A stretch of 34,716 nucleotides of DNA from VRUE01 sp036524775 (GCA_036524775.1 DATDBO010000013.1:1-34716), one strand, 5' to 3'. Numbered from the stretch's first letter, positions 10,115 to 19,408 are shown. Numbers and translations: made by a program. Notes: generated by a model not told the origin, from the letters alone.

Positions 10115-10131
10115 ACTGTATCACGCGTGAT
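10115..10131 (-). promoter_or_regulatory. Promoter -10 and palindromic operator of the Phd/VapC pair
   Basis: On the minus strand TACAGT (10115-10120) serves as a -10 element with 7 nt to the ATG. The perfect palindrome ATCACGCGTGAT (10120-10131) abuts it, as expected for antitoxin-mediated autorepression. Confidence 0.6.
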
Positions 10132-10148
10132 GCATTGAAGAGAGCCGC

Positions 10149-10292
10149 CTATCGACCTCCTCCAAGAGCCGCTCGCTTCGCGATCGCCATCGCGGCAATC
10201 AGCCGTTCGCGCTGGTTGCGGGCGACAAGATCGGCCGGGATTCCATGCGAGCCCGGCGGCAGGCGTAGTTTCCTCTGCGTTCCTTTTGGCAC
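10149..10292 (-). pseudogene. TetR regulator remnant (5' fragment)
   Basis: A 47-codon frame from a GTG at 10292 reads LRLPPGSHGIPADLVARNQRE, continues RLIAAMA, then runs into unrelated residues (IAKRAALGGGR) and a stop. The conserved part matches the N-terminus of the TetR at 8809-9399 almost residue for residue, but the helix-turn-helix and ligand domain are missing. The break lies 18 bp upstream of the Phd/VapC operator, so the toxin-antitoxin pair probably replaced the rest of the gene. Confidence 0.75.
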
Positions 10293-10310
10293 CGTTAGAA
10301 GCTACCTACG

Positions 10311-10343
10311 GCACGCGGCCGGGCTCCAAGCCCGGCCGCGTGC
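10311..10343 (-). terminator. Strong hairpin after the 395-aa exported protein gene
   Basis: Perfect 15-bp arms, GCACGCGGCCGGGCT (10311-10325) and its complement (10329-10343), with a 3-nt loop, begin 40 bp after the stop of the gene on the minus strand. There is no long U tract, as often in GC-rich actinobacteria. Confidence 0.7.
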
Positions 10344-10382
10344 TTCATCGCTTGGATCAGGAGTGCTCAGACAGCCGTTCCC

Positions 10383-11570
10383 CTACAACTCTCCCCGCAC
10401 TTCGATCCCGCCGGAGAACGTGGCGTCGCTGCCCGAGGTGCCGCAGGGGCCTCCGGTCCCCGTGTACTGGATGCCGCTGCCGCTGATGCTGGCAACGACT
10501 CGCCTGTCGATCCCGGTCCCGACGTTTTCATACGTGACCGATCCGAGGGACTGAGAGGGAAAGGAGATGGTGCAGACGGTGAAGCCGGAGAAGGTCGGTT
10601 CGAATTTGATCGCCCCGCCCGGCGGACAGGAGATCGCCGCCGTGCCGCTGGTCGTGCTGGTGGCGTTGAGCACGATCGTGCAAAGGCCGGATTTCACGTT
10701 CGTTTTCGAGAACCCGAACGCCGTGCATTCGCTGTAGGCCGGCAGCAGGGACAGCTGGGCGCTCGGGCTCTGCAGGGCCCCGCCGCCGAACGAGCCTTTT
10801 TTGCAGCTGATCGTGCCGCCCGGCGTGGTGTAGACGTTTTCCGCGCTCACCGATCCGACGATCGTCTCCGGGTAGGCTTCGCCGGTGAATTTGGCCGGTT
10901 CGCCGCTCAGGTGGAGCGCCGCCTTGGTGGTCACCTGGATTCCCGTCTGCGAGCTCCCCGCCGCATCCGTGCTGCCTTTCAGCTCCCAACCGCCGCTGTA
11001 GGTGCCGTTTTCCGCGGAGCCGCTGCAGGCGCCGTCCGTTTTCAGGCCGCTGGCCGCGACCTGGGCCACGACGGTGGCCGTTTTGCCCGAGCCTTTGTTG
11101 GTGAATTCGGCCGCGAGGCTGGTTTTCGGGTAGATCCTCAGTTCGCAACTTCCCAGGTATTTCATCGTGATCGGGCCGCAGCCGGCTGGTCCGACATCGA
11201 AGCTTCCGCCGAACACGCCGGGTGATTTTTCAGCGCCCGGTTTGAAGGTCAACGAGCAGCCGTTCATTTTCATCGTCGTGCCCGAGCCGAAGAGGTAGCA
11301 CGAGTAGCTGCCCAGCCCTTCGGTGGAGAGCTGGGTGACCGCCTGCGCGCTCATGCTCGACACGAATTCCGAGGCGGTGCACGAGAACGAGCCCGGACCG
11401 TTTGCGGTGAAGTTATGCGAGCCGGTCGGGGTGGCCTTGAGGAACGTGGTCGCTTCGGCGGAGACTTCGGGCGAGGCCAGCCGCGAGGCCGAGGCGCTCG
11501 TCGCGCCGAAGGCCATGGCCAGGATCAGGATGGTGGGACAGAGGAGTCCCAGAAAGCGTGTGTGTTTCAC
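10383..11570 (-). CDS. Exported two-domain protein of unknown function
   Basis: 395 aa from a GTG at 11570 with GGAGAG 5 nt upstream. Residues 1-28 are a signal peptide (KHTRFLGLLCPTILILAMAFGATSASA). The rest is Gly/Ser/Thr-rich, beta-like and contains many cysteines. It falls into two related halves (about 40-215 and 225-395), each with a CxxxSFxx/GTISC-type strand pattern, a central Cys-rich stretch and an end of the form GTYSGGWELKG or ATFSGGIEVRG. There is no lipobox, anchor or known catalytic motif. Similar two-repeat exported proteins are frequent in Solirubrobacterales; their role is unknown, probably surface or matrix. Lysine is almost always AAA. It is a single-gene unit, closed by the 10311-10343 hairpin. 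Confidence 0.75.
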   Translation of the reverse strand: MKHTRFLGLLCPTILILAMAFGATSASASRLASPEVSAEATTFLKATPTGSHNFTANGPGSFSCTASEFVSSMSAQAVTQLSTEGLGSYSCYLFGSGTTMKMNGCSLTFKPGAEKSPGVFGGSFDVGPAGCGPITMKYLGSCELRIYPKTSLAAEFTNKGSGKTATVVAQVAASGLKTDGACSGSAENGTYSGGWELKGSTDAAGSSQTGIQVTTKAALHLSGEPAKFTGEAYPETIVGSVSAENVYTTPGGTISCKKGSFGGGALQSPSAQLSLLPAYSECTAFGFSKTNVKSGLCTIVLNATSTTSGTAAISCPPGGAIKFEPTFSGFTVCTISFPSQSLGSVTYENVGTGIDRRVVASISGSGIQYTGTGGPCGTSGSDATFSGGIEVRGEL

Positions 11571-11687
11571 TGTCTCTCCCGCTGTAGGTGGTTGACTTGG
11601 AGGTGTGTAACCCCGAGTTCAACCTCCCACGGTGCATCGGCAAAAGCGCCCCCAATCTGGTTGTTGTTTTCCCCAGCGTGGTGACTC

Positions 11688-12851
11688 CTACTGCTCGCCG
11701 AGCAATCCCAACTCCTCCATGCGCAGCACGGCGCTCATCTCCGCCGCGCAGTCCGCCAAGGAGTTGGCGACGAGCTCCTCGATCAGCCTCAGGCGGTTGG
11801 CCAGGGTGTGCCGGTCGACCCCGAGCGCCGCAGCCGCAGAGGAGACGTTCTGGCCCGCGTCGAAGTAGGCGCGAAGCGCCTGGCGAAGCACGGCCCCGTC
11901 GTCGCGCTCTTGGGCCAACGGCGCCAGGTAGAGCCGCTGAAGCGAGGTGGCAAGCAGATCGTCGCTGCAAAGCGCTGTGAGCAATGCCGCGTCGCGGTAG
12001 CGGACCGGGCCGGGGCTGCGCAGCGCGATCGGCAGCACGGCCTTGGCCTGGCGGTGGGTGAGGCGCCAGCCGCCGAGCCCGTCGGCGGGCTCGGCGAGCG
12101 CGATCGAGCTGTGGGGGGGTCGCTCGGCGAGGAGCTCTTCGAGGCAGGTGGGGTCGATTCCCCGGCGAGACCCGAACCAGGCCCATACTGTCCTCTCGTC
12201 GGGTGTGACGATGAGGACGCGGCACTGAAGGGCGCTCGCGGCCTCGCGCAGGGCCGAAGAGGCGCCGGGTCCGCAGGCGGCGATCCCCAGGTGGTGTCCC
12301 TCGAGCTCATAGGCGAGCTCTGAGGGATCGGCGAGGTCCCCGGCGAGGAGCCTTTCCACGCAGCGCAGCCGACGGCGCTCGGCAGAGTCGGTCCTCTCCT
12401 CGGCCTCGCGGTTGTATTCGTCTGTGAGGACCGCGACCAGGCGGTTGAACGGGGTGGCCAGCGAGCGGAGGATTCCCTGCAGGGCGCCGGGGGTAAGCAG
12501 CTCGTCCTCCTCGGCCCTTTGCGCTAAGAAGTCGAGGAAGATCGTGTAGCCGGCCAGGTAGCGGCGCAGGACCGTGTCCAGGGCGATCCCGTTTCTGGCC
12601 GCTCTTCTGACCTGGGCGAGGAGCGCGTCGGGGATCGGCGGTGGGCTTCTCTGGCCGTGCTCGATCGCCTCGATCGCGAACTCGAGGGCCGAGTCGACAG
12701 CTGCGCGCAGTCCCGCCGCGTACTCGGGGTCGGCTACCGAGCGTGCGTCGGTGATCGAGTACGTCCTCGCCAGGGCGGCCCCGACGACCTCCTCGCGATG
12801 GGCCCGCAAGCTCTCCGCGAGGGCGGCGCGGGCCTCTACTTGCCCCCGCAC
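11688..12851 (-). CDS. PucR/CdaR-type transcriptional regulator
   Basis: About 387 aa if started at the GTG at 12851; the frame stays open further upstream and a TTG near 12811 is also possible. The C-terminus carries the PucR-type HTH: LRQALRAYFDAGQNVSSAAAALGVDRHTLANRLRLIEEL (about residues 320-365), with YRDAALLTALCSDD before it, as in the family. The N-terminal half is helical (EEVVGAALARTYSITDARSV..., LRRYLAGYTIFLDFL) and resembles the sensing region of actinobacterial PucR-like regulators. It overlaps the stop of the upstream exported-protein gene by 16 bp, so it is co-translated with that operon and may control it or respond to a surface-related signal. The effector is unknown. Confidence 0.82.
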   Translation of the reverse strand: MRGQVEARAALAESLRAHREEVVGAALARTYSITDARSVADPEYAAGLRAAVDSALEFAIEAIEHGQRSPPPIPDALLAQVRRAARNGIALDTVLRRYLAGYTIFLDFLAQRAEEDELLTPGALQGILRSLATPFNRLVAVLTDEYNREAEERTDSAERRRLRCVERLLAGDLADPSELAYELEGHHLGIAACGPGASSALREAASALQCRVLIVTPDERTVWAWFGSRRGIDPTCLEELLAERPPHSSIALAEPADGLGGWRLTHRQAKAVLPIALRSPGPVRYRDAALLTALCSDDLLATSLQRLYLAPLAQERDDGAVLRQALRAYFDAGQNVSSAAAALGVDRHTLANRLRLIEELVANSLADCAAEMSAVLRMEELGLLGEQ

Positions 12852-15586
12852 CGCGCCCGCACCACCGGGCGCGCCTTGTGGGCCTTGCCGTTGTGGCCGG
12901 CGAAGGAGGCCTTGGCCCTGTGCTTGGAAGCGCACAGGTCGGTGGAGTTGATGATCAGGCCCTTCTTGGCTCCCTGCATGTTGACCACGACTTTGGAGAG
13001 CGGCGCGTCGGGGACATCGCTGAAGGTCGCCCTGATGCCGCCTTTTTGGGAGTCGATGCGGGCAACGGCTTCCACGTCGATGATCCCGCGCAGGTCGGCG
13101 ACGAAGTCGGGCAGGTTGTGGTTGGAGGAGCGCAGGTAGACCGGTCCTTCGAGGGGTTGCTCCAGGAGCGGGGTGAAGGCGCGAGCGTGCCCGTAGACCG
13201 CTCCGGGCGGGCAGCTCTTCGCGGCGAACTGCACGCGGGTGCAGATCGTCCTGATGTGAGCCTGGTCGAGGAAGGCGGAGCGGGGCAGGCGCAGGACGAC
13301 GTCAGAGAGGTTGGCGTCGCCGGCCCTGGGGCGGTAGGTCCCGCGCAGAGCGGGGTGCCCGCCGCGCTTCGTCCCACCGATCAGCTTCAGCTCCAGCCCC
13401 GGCTTGAAGCCGAGCGCCGCGCAGCCGGCGGCCTGGAAGCGTTGTGAGAGGGAGGTCGGGGAGTCATCAGCGGTGCTGAAGACGTTCGTCCCCCCTCCCC
13501 ACAGCTGCGCCCCGACCGCGTATGGATCGCAGGAGGTCGGGTTGAGGGTGAACTGCGGTCTGTCGACGTAGACGCGCACGTCACGGACCTTCAGCGGGAT
13601 GCCGGCGAGGATGTGGGGGATCGGGTCCGATGCACCACCGTCGACGCTCACTTCCGCCGTTCTGGGATCGATGCGGAGTGCCTCGCGCACCACCACCGTG
13701 CCGACGTCGAAGGGACCGGCGACCGCCGGGACCACTGCGACGACGCTCAGGGGAGCGCCGGCGAAGGGGCCGGCCATGTAGAGGGAGCCGGGGACGTAGA
13801 TCAGCTGTGAGCCGACGCCGGCGCCCGAGAGGGTGGTGCCGATCTTGGCGGACTCGGGGCAGCTGGGCGAAGCCAGCTCGGCTTTGCCGCTCTTTGTCTT
13901 GGTCGCCGCGATCGCCGCCTCGGAGCACTGCGTGGTGCCGGCCAGCTTGGCGATCATCCCCGGCGGGAGGGTGGCCGAGAAGCGGGTCAGGTCCTGATCG
14001 CCGTCTCTGCGCGTGAGGCGCATGTTGAAGGGCGAGTAGCTCCCCGCGTTGTTGTTGAGCGCTCCCGCCTGGAAGCCCGGGCGGAAGGGCGGGTTGCCCT
14101 GCGGGCAGGGCTCGCCGTTCGGGCCCGAGGTGACCTCGAAGGAGGAGGTGGTGGTGAAGGGGCTCCCCTGGTTCGCCCAGGGGGTGAAGGTCGCCTTCGT
14201 GGTGTAGGTGCCACAGCGCGGCGGGGTGATCAGCGGCGCCCTGGCGCCTTCGCGGAAGCTGAAGCGGAAGTCCGATACCGGCAATTGCGGGGCGTCCTCG
14301 ATCGTCGTGATCAGCTGGCCGGTCTCGGGGTCTGGGGTGACCTTGCCGGCGAGGGTGACGAAGATCCCCGCCTGCGGTTCGCGCAGGACTATGTAGAGGG
14401 CAATCAGGGTGTCGAAGGGGTTGGCTTTGGGGGTGGCGATGAAGACCTCCCCGCGGGTGATCTTTCCTTCCAGCAGCGGGCTTTCGACCTCCACCTCGCC
14501 GACCTTGGAGGACTGCGGGCAGCCATGGCCTGGGGCGGAGAGAAGGCTCTCCCTATCCAGGTCGGCTTCCGAGCAGGCGCCGAGGCCCTCGGCCAGGGAC
14601 GGGTTCGCGGTCACTCCCTCAGGCAGCTCGACGACCGCCTTCTTGATGTCAGAGCCGGCGATGCCGTCGGGGGAGGTGAGCCCCTCGTCGTCGATCTGCA
14701 GGTCGAACTTCAGGCCAGTGGGTGACTCGGCCTGCGTCGTGGTCGGCGTGGCGTCGATCCTCGGCGCGAAGGGCAGTTTCGAGCAGCCGGCCATGCCGAA
14801 GGCGCTCTGGATGGGGTATTCGAGCCAGGTCGTCGGGTCCTGCCAGGAGCGGGTGCGGAAAGTGGTCTGAAGCGGACCCGAGCAGCTCCTCGGCGAGGTG
14901 AGGAAGGGCTTTTCGGGCAGGAGGACCGAGCAGTCCTCGACGCTTGGTTTCAGGCATTCGCCCCGTTCTTCGTCGTGCACCGGGGAGGCCGGGTTGCCCC
15001 AGATCTCCGTCTCTGAGCCGTAGAAGCGGATCGGCTGAGCGACGTTCGTGACTTCAACGACGGGGCCGTAGGGGGGCTCCTGGGAGATGCCCAGGTCGAT
15101 CGTCACCGGCACGTTCAGGACGACGAAGCCGATCTTCGCCGCGACGCCCGGTGGGGGGACGAGGTTGAAGACGGGGGCGCGGAAGAATTCGGGTTGCTCG
15201 AAGCCGACGCTCAGCTCCGTGACCCCGAGCGCGGTGGAGTCGGGGCATCCCGATGCGCCTTCGTTCCGCGCCGTGAAGTCCTCGTTGGAGCAGGGCGGGA
15301 TCGCGGTCGGGTTGGCGACCAGGCCTAGGGGCGGGTGGATCAGCAGGTCCTTGACCGAGTCGTCGGGAACCTCGCCCAGCTCGGGGTCGGTGTGGCTGTT
15401 GGCGTCGAAGGTCGTCGTCGCCGCGAAGGGGTGTTCGCCGGCTTTGATCGCCGCGCTGCCGTCTTCGTTTTCCAGCGCGAAGCCGAGGTTTTTGAGGCCG
15501 AAGGAGGCGCTCGCGGGAGCGGCGGCGAGCAGGGCGAGGATGGAGGCGACGGCGAGAGGCGCAGCTGCTCTGGTAAGGCGCCTCAT
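12836..15586 (-). CDS. Exported four-module protein of unknown function
   Basis: 916 aa with a signal peptide (residues 1-28, ending PASASFG). By eye it contains four related modules at about 80-130, 318-366, 536-588 and 761-805, each reading roughly LPpG-x-ANP...CSe/d...CP-x-S-x-(V/I)G, followed by beta-rich stretches such as LYMAGPFAGAPLSVV and GPVYLRSSNHNLPDFV. Paired cysteines in each module suggest disulfides. The C-terminus is strongly basic (HRAKASFAGHNGKAHKARPVVRARCGGK), possibly binding cell wall polymers. There is no membrane anchor or enzyme motif. Its ATG overlaps the stop of the NHL protein gene by 4 bp and its stop overlaps the PucR gene, so the three form one operon. The role is unknown; a structural surface or matrix protein is the best guess. 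Confidence 0.75.
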   Translation of the reverse strand: MRRLTRAAAPLAVASILALLAAAPASASFGLKNLGFALENEDGSAAIKAGEHPFAATTTFDANSHTDPELGEVPDDSVKDLLIHPPLGLVANPTAIPPCSNEDFTARNEGASGCPDSTALGVTELSVGFEQPEFFRAPVFNLVPPPGVAAKIGFVVLNVPVTIDLGISQEPPYGPVVEVTNVAQPIRFYGSETEIWGNPASPVHDEERGECLKPSVEDCSVLLPEKPFLTSPRSCSGPLQTTFRTRSWQDPTTWLEYPIQSAFGMAGCSKLPFAPRIDATPTTTQAESPTGLKFDLQIDDEGLTSPDGIAGSDIKKAVVELPEGVTANPSLAEGLGACSEADLDRESLLSAPGHGCPQSSKVGEVEVESPLLEGKITRGEVFIATPKANPFDTLIALYIVLREPQAGIFVTLAGKVTPDPETGQLITTIEDAPQLPVSDFRFSFREGARAPLITPPRCGTYTTKATFTPWANQGSPFTTTSSFEVTSGPNGEPCPQGNPPFRPGFQAGALNNNAGSYSPFNMRLTRRDGDQDLTRFSATLPPGMIAKLAGTTQCSEAAIAATKTKSGKAELASPSCPESAKIGTTLSGAGVGSQLIYVPGSLYMAGPFAGAPLSVVAVVPAVAGPFDVGTVVVREALRIDPRTAEVSVDGGASDPIPHILAGIPLKVRDVRVYVDRPQFTLNPTSCDPYAVGAQLWGGGTNVFSTADDSPTSLSQRFQAAGCAALGFKPGLELKLIGGTKRGGHPALRGTYRPRAGDANLSDVVLRLPRSAFLDQAHIRTICTRVQFAAKSCPPGAVYGHARAFTPLLEQPLEGPVYLRSSNHNLPDFVADLRGIIDVEAVARIDSQKGGIRATFSDVPDAPLSKVVVNMQGAKKGLIINSTDLCASKHRAKASFAGHNGKAHKARPVVRARCGGK

Positions 15587-18500
15587 CGTGCCGCCCTCCT
15601 GCTCTTGTTGGCTTTTGCTTTGACTATGGGTTTCCTCGGCACGCAGCGTTGCTTGCCGGCGCGGCGGACCCTGCGCTTGCCCTTCGGGCAGCGCGGCTTT
15701 GGTTTCGCGCTTGGATCGGGCGGCCCGACGAAGGAGGCGCTGCCGGGGGTGATGTCCGCCGGGCTCTGCGCCGCTCCCTGGCAGGCTTCGCCCTGGCAGG
15801 GAGCGGGCTCGGGTTGCGGGAAGCCGCCGCCGACGCGGGCGTCGTAGATGTCGATCAGGCCCGGGTCCTGGGGCAGGATGCTCGAGGCGGTGGCGATGAA
15901 GACGTCGTCGCCGTTCGCCGAGGCATCGACGAAGGAGGAGTCCTCGGAACTCTGGCCCGAGGAGATCAGGCTGATGCAGCCGCCGTTGGAAGGCGAGTAG
16001 TCCGGCGAGGCCTGCGTGCAGCTACCGCTGGCCGGCTCCTGCCACTCATAGACGTCCTGAGCGCCGTTGGTGTCGCGCGGCGACAGCGCCTCGAAGCTCT
16101 CGAAGTAGAGGCGCGAGCCCTCGGCGGAGAGAACGCGGGAGGCGTAGGTCGACATCTCGTGACCGGGGATCTTGGCCGCGACCCAGAACGGGGGCTTTTC
16201 GGGGAAGCTGACCGCCGCCCCGGTCGGCCGCACCCCGGTCGGGTTGCACGAGACGCAATCGAGGCGACCCGCCCCGCCGTTTGCCTCGGCGTCGTAGCGG
16301 AAGACCTCGCGGTCGGCCTCCCCCGACTCGACGTCGGTGTTGTCGAAGCCGGTCAGCAGCGCCGGCGAGGCGAACACCGCGACCGATCCGTCAGCCGTAA
16401 CCCGCGAACTGCGGTAGTTCGGCCTCACCGAGATCGGGCTGAGCGCGTATATGACCGCGGGCGAGTCATCGGTCGCCGACAGCGCGCCGATGTATCTGAA
16501 GCCGCCCCCGGCGGAGTCGTGGAGGTAGAGGTTCTCCTTGCCTTCGGTGGCTCCCGTCGCCAGCGCTTCGCGCGAGACCAGGTAGACACGCGAGGCATCC
16601 TCGCTCGCACCGAGGATTCCCCGCACTTTGCCGGCGATCGGCGTGCTGGTCTGCGTCGCCGTCTCGTATTCGTAGAGGTCGGCGATTCCACTGTGAAGGG
16701 ATCCGACCGCGTAGATCGCCTTCGAGCCGTCGGCGGCCGCGGCGAGGAAGGTCGATGCGCTCGTCTTGCCCGAGAGCGATTCGCCACCCGCCGAAACCGC
16801 GATGGTCGGATTTTTGCCATCGACCCGCAGGTAGATGGCCCCCTCGCCAGCCACGGTAGGACTGGGATAGGCAGTCCAGAAGATTCGCGAGCCGTCTCGT
16901 GACACCGCATTTTCGAGATTGGATGCACGCGGGTTGCCGTCTTTTCCGCTGGCGCCGAACCCGATCGAGCAGGCACCGGGGTTGGCCAGCCCGGCAGGCA
17001 GCACGCTGACCAAGCGCAATTTCGCCGCAGTGAACTGGTAGCACTGAGGCTGGTGGGGACCAGATGCCGCTTTAGGGCCCGCATCCACTTCCAGTTGTCC
17101 CCAGGCCTGAAATGCCGTCACGCTGCCGTCGGCAGAGATGCCCTGGACCCGTGGGTTAAAGCTGCTGGGATTCACCCCTGGCGGCTCGCTCCGCGTCAAC
17201 GCTTCGTAGGATTCTTCGCCGCCGCAAAGCTCCGCCCGGTAGATATTGGGGAAGCCGGTAACGGCGTCGGGGGTCAGGGCCGGATCGGTGTCGTGCACCA
17301 CCCAGCCCTGGCAGAGATCGTCGCTGAAAGCGTTGAACTGGTTCTCAAGCGTCGCCGGGGCGCCCAGATGCGTGGTGCCGCGCGGGGGGGAGATGCCGTG
17401 GGTGCTCCAGCCCTGCCCGGGATCCCTGCTAGCGATGTACTGGGAGGAGGCAGGAGCCGATTGCGCGTCCCCGAAGGCCCGATAGGAGGAGTAGGTGATC
17501 TTGCCGCCGTCCAGCGTGCTGCGGTTGAAGTGGATCGGTTCGGGCGCCGCGTTGAACACAGAGTGGATTTCGCCGCCGGCTTTGTCGACCGGGGTGACCA
17601 TCTCGTAGGCGCGGCAGTCGGGCAAAAACGCCGAGGGGCCGCTGCGGAGGATCGCGTTGGGACAGGGGTCGGTGGCGGGAAGGGGCGGCGGCGGAGCGGG
17701 CGTCGTGAAGGTTCCTTCCAGCCCTTCCGCCGGGCTCGCGTCGCCGCCTTCGGGTGCGGGGCCGTAGACCGGGCCGCCGCCGCCGCTCTGCGCGATGAAG
17801 CGGAAGCGGTAGGTGGTCTCGGGCTCGAGCTCGGGGAGGACGACCTGCGCGGTCGGCTTGAAGGCGTTGATCACACCACCATTCAGTTGCGCCGTCGAGG
17901 TCTGCGAGGCGCAGCCGCCCTCAGAGCATTTGCCCGTGCCGTACTCGACCTGGTAGGAGGTATCGGCCCAGAAGTTGGGGTTGACCGTGGCTCGCACCGT
18001 CGCCGCGTCTGGGTCCGCGGTGACGGCGTACTGCTCGCCGATCTCGGGCACGCGAACCGGCGGCGCCCATTTGTCGGGCGGCGGGCCCCAGGCTGAGACG
18101 AAGGCCCGCTCGCTGGGGTTGCCGCCGCCTTCACCCTGGAAGAAGGCGCCGTAGATCTCGACGCCGCCCGCCGCCGTCACCGTGTTGGTCGCCAGGGCGC
18201 TGAAGAACACCTGCGGGTCTTCGATGCTTCCTGACCTCTGATTGGTGCTGGGCAGCAGCTCGGGCGCGCCGCTCGGCTCGAACTTGACGATCTCGTTGCG
18301 CTGGCCGTTGGCTTTGTAGTTGATTTTCGTGTAGAGGTTGTCCGCGGCGTCCAGCGCCAGAGGAGCTCCTGGCTGCAGTACCGTCGTCGCGATCATCGGT
18401 TCCCCTTCGGGGGTCGTGTATTCGACCTCGAACTCGGTGTCGATCGTCCTCAGCTGGGCGCCGCTCGGGTCGAACTCGTAGAGGCCGGCCCTGGTAGTTC

Positions 18501-19323
18501 CTTCTCCAAGTCCAAGGTCCGCGACGACGTAGAAGTCGCCGCTCGAGTCAACCGCCAGGTACAGCACCGCCCGGCCGTCGAGTTCGTCCTCGAGCACGAT
18601 CTTCTCCTTGAAGGTCCCGTCGGGTTCGAAGGCCTGGATCGTTCCTTTGGGGCCGCCGACGAAGACGTCGCCGGTTGGGCCCAGCGCCAGTACGGGCCCA
18701 TAGCCGCTCGGTTCGAACTGCCCGTCTCCCGTTCCCTGCACGCCCTGACCGCAGACGTCGCCTGGGGCCACCGGGCAGACGTCGCCGCCGGTGGTCTGGT
18801 TGACCCCGTCGCCGAAGGTGAGGATGAAGTTGCCGTCGGAGTCGAACTTCTGCACGCGGAAGTTGTTCAGGTCGGCGACGTAGAGGTCCCCGGCTGCGTC
18901 GACGGCGATGCCGCCCTTCGGACCCTCGCCCGGGAACTGACCGGGGCCGCTGCCCGTGCTGCCGGGCAGGCAAGCGGCGGTCGGTGGCGAGGCACCCGGT
19001 CCGCAGGTCTGCGGCTCTTCTGAGCCGTCGGCGACTCCCCAGCCCCAGGCCTTGACGAACTGCCCCCAGGCGTCGAACTCGCTGATCCGGCGGTTACCGG
19101 TCTCCGCGACGTAGAGGTGTCCGCTGTCGGGGTCGGCCGCGATTCCCTCCGAGCGTTCGAGGCGCCCGGCCCCAGTGCCGCTCAGGCCATCGACCGGGCT
19201 CTGCCAGAGCAGCGGCGGGCTCGCCGCCGCTGCGCCGCTCGGCAGGGCGAGCACGAGGAGTGCGGCGAGGGCGAGCAGGGCAGCGCGGACGCGAGCCTGA
19301 GCTCGGGGGGTTTGTCTTCTCAT
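15583..19323 (-). CDS. Exported NHL-repeat/fibronectin-III/PD40-like propeller protein
   Basis: 1246 aa with a signal peptide (residues 1-34, ALLVLALPSGAAAAS). NHL repeats follow (about 45-300: GIAADPDSGHLYVAETGNRRISEFD, GIAVDAAGDLYVADLNNFRVQKFD, LYLAVDSSGDFYVV), predicted to form a beta propeller. A fibronectin III-like domain lies near 430-540 (TVNPNFWADTSYQVEYG...LEPETTYRFRF). Then comes the Thermoleophilia-style signature CPNAILRSGPSAFLPDCRAYE and a second propeller region with PD40/WD40-like units (ISADGSVTAFQ, SRDGSRIFWT, VTADGSVAVFASP). The C-terminus is a Lys/Arg-rich tail (PKGKRRVRRAGKQRCVPRKP). It is the first gene of the three-gene operon, with an AGGA-type site before the ATG. It probably binds ligands at the cell surface; no catalytic residues are seen. 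Confidence 0.85.
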   Translation of the reverse strand: MRRQTPRAQARVRAALLALAALLVLALPSGAAAASPPLLWQSPVDGLSGTGAGRLERSEGIAADPDSGHLYVAETGNRRISEFDAWGQFVKAWGWGVADGSEEPQTCGPGASPPTAACLPGSTGSGPGQFPGEGPKGGIAVDAAGDLYVADLNNFRVQKFDSDGNFILTFGDGVNQTTGGDVCPVAPGDVCGQGVQGTGDGQFEPSGYGPVLALGPTGDVFVGGPKGTIQAFEPDGTFKEKIVLEDELDGRAVLYLAVDSSGDFYVVADLGLGEGTTRAGLYEFDPSGAQLRTIDTEFEVEYTTPEGEPMIATTVLQPGAPLALDAADNLYTKINYKANGQRNEIVKFEPSGAPELLPSTNQRSGSIEDPQVFFSALATNTVTAAGGVEIYGAFFQGEGGGNPSERAFVSAWGPPPDKWAPPVRVPEIGEQYAVTADPDAATVRATVNPNFWADTSYQVEYGTGKCSEGGCASQTSTAQLNGGVINAFKPTAQVVLPELEPETTYRFRFIAQSGGGGPVYGPAPEGGDASPAEGLEGTFTTPAPPPPLPATDPCPNAILRSGPSAFLPDCRAYEMVTPVDKAGGEIHSVFNAAPEPIHFNRSTLDGGKITYSSYRAFGDAQSAPASSQYIASRDPGQGWSTHGISPPRGTTHLGAPATLENQFNAFSDDLCQGWVVHDTDPALTPDAVTGFPNIYRAELCGGEESYEALTRSEPPGVNPSSFNPRVQGISADGSVTAFQAWGQLEVDAGPKAASGPHQPQCYQFTAAKLRLVSVLPAGLANPGACSIGFGASGKDGNPRASNLENAVSRDGSRIFWTAYPSPTVAGEGAIYLRVDGKNPTIAVSAGGESLSGKTSASTFLAAAADGSKAIYAVGSLHSGIADLYEYETATQTSTPIAGKVRGILGASEDASRVYLVSREALATGATEGKENLYLHDSAGGGFRYIGALSATDDSPAVIYALSPISVRPNYRSSRVTADGSVAVFASPALLTGFDNTDVESGEADREVFRYDAEANGGAGRLDCVSCNPTGVRPTGAAVSFPEKPPFWVAAKIPGHEMSTYASRVLSAEGSRLYFESFEALSPRDTNGAQDVYEWQEPASGSCTQASPDYSPSNGGCISLISSGQSSEDSSFVDASANGDDVFIATASSILPQDPGLIDIYDARVGGGFPQPEPAPCQGEACQGAAQSPADITPGSASFVGPPDPSAKPKPRCPKGKRRVRRAGKQRCVPRKPIVKAKANKSRRAAR

Positions 19324-19367
19324 CGGTCGTTCCTGCTTCCGGTGTCGATTGGCCTTCGAGGCGATTC

Positions 19368-19396
19368 GGGAGGCCGGTGCTTAGCGCCGGCCTCCC
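19368..19396 (-). terminator. Terminator hairpin of the collagen-like gene
   Basis: GGGAGGCCGG (19368-19377) pairs with CCGGCCTCCC (19387-19396), a 10-bp perfect stem starting 12 bp after the stop of the collagen-like gene on the minus strand. It separates that gene from the NHL operon. Confidence 0.75.
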
Positions 19397-19408
19397 TCTC
19401 AGTCCCCG

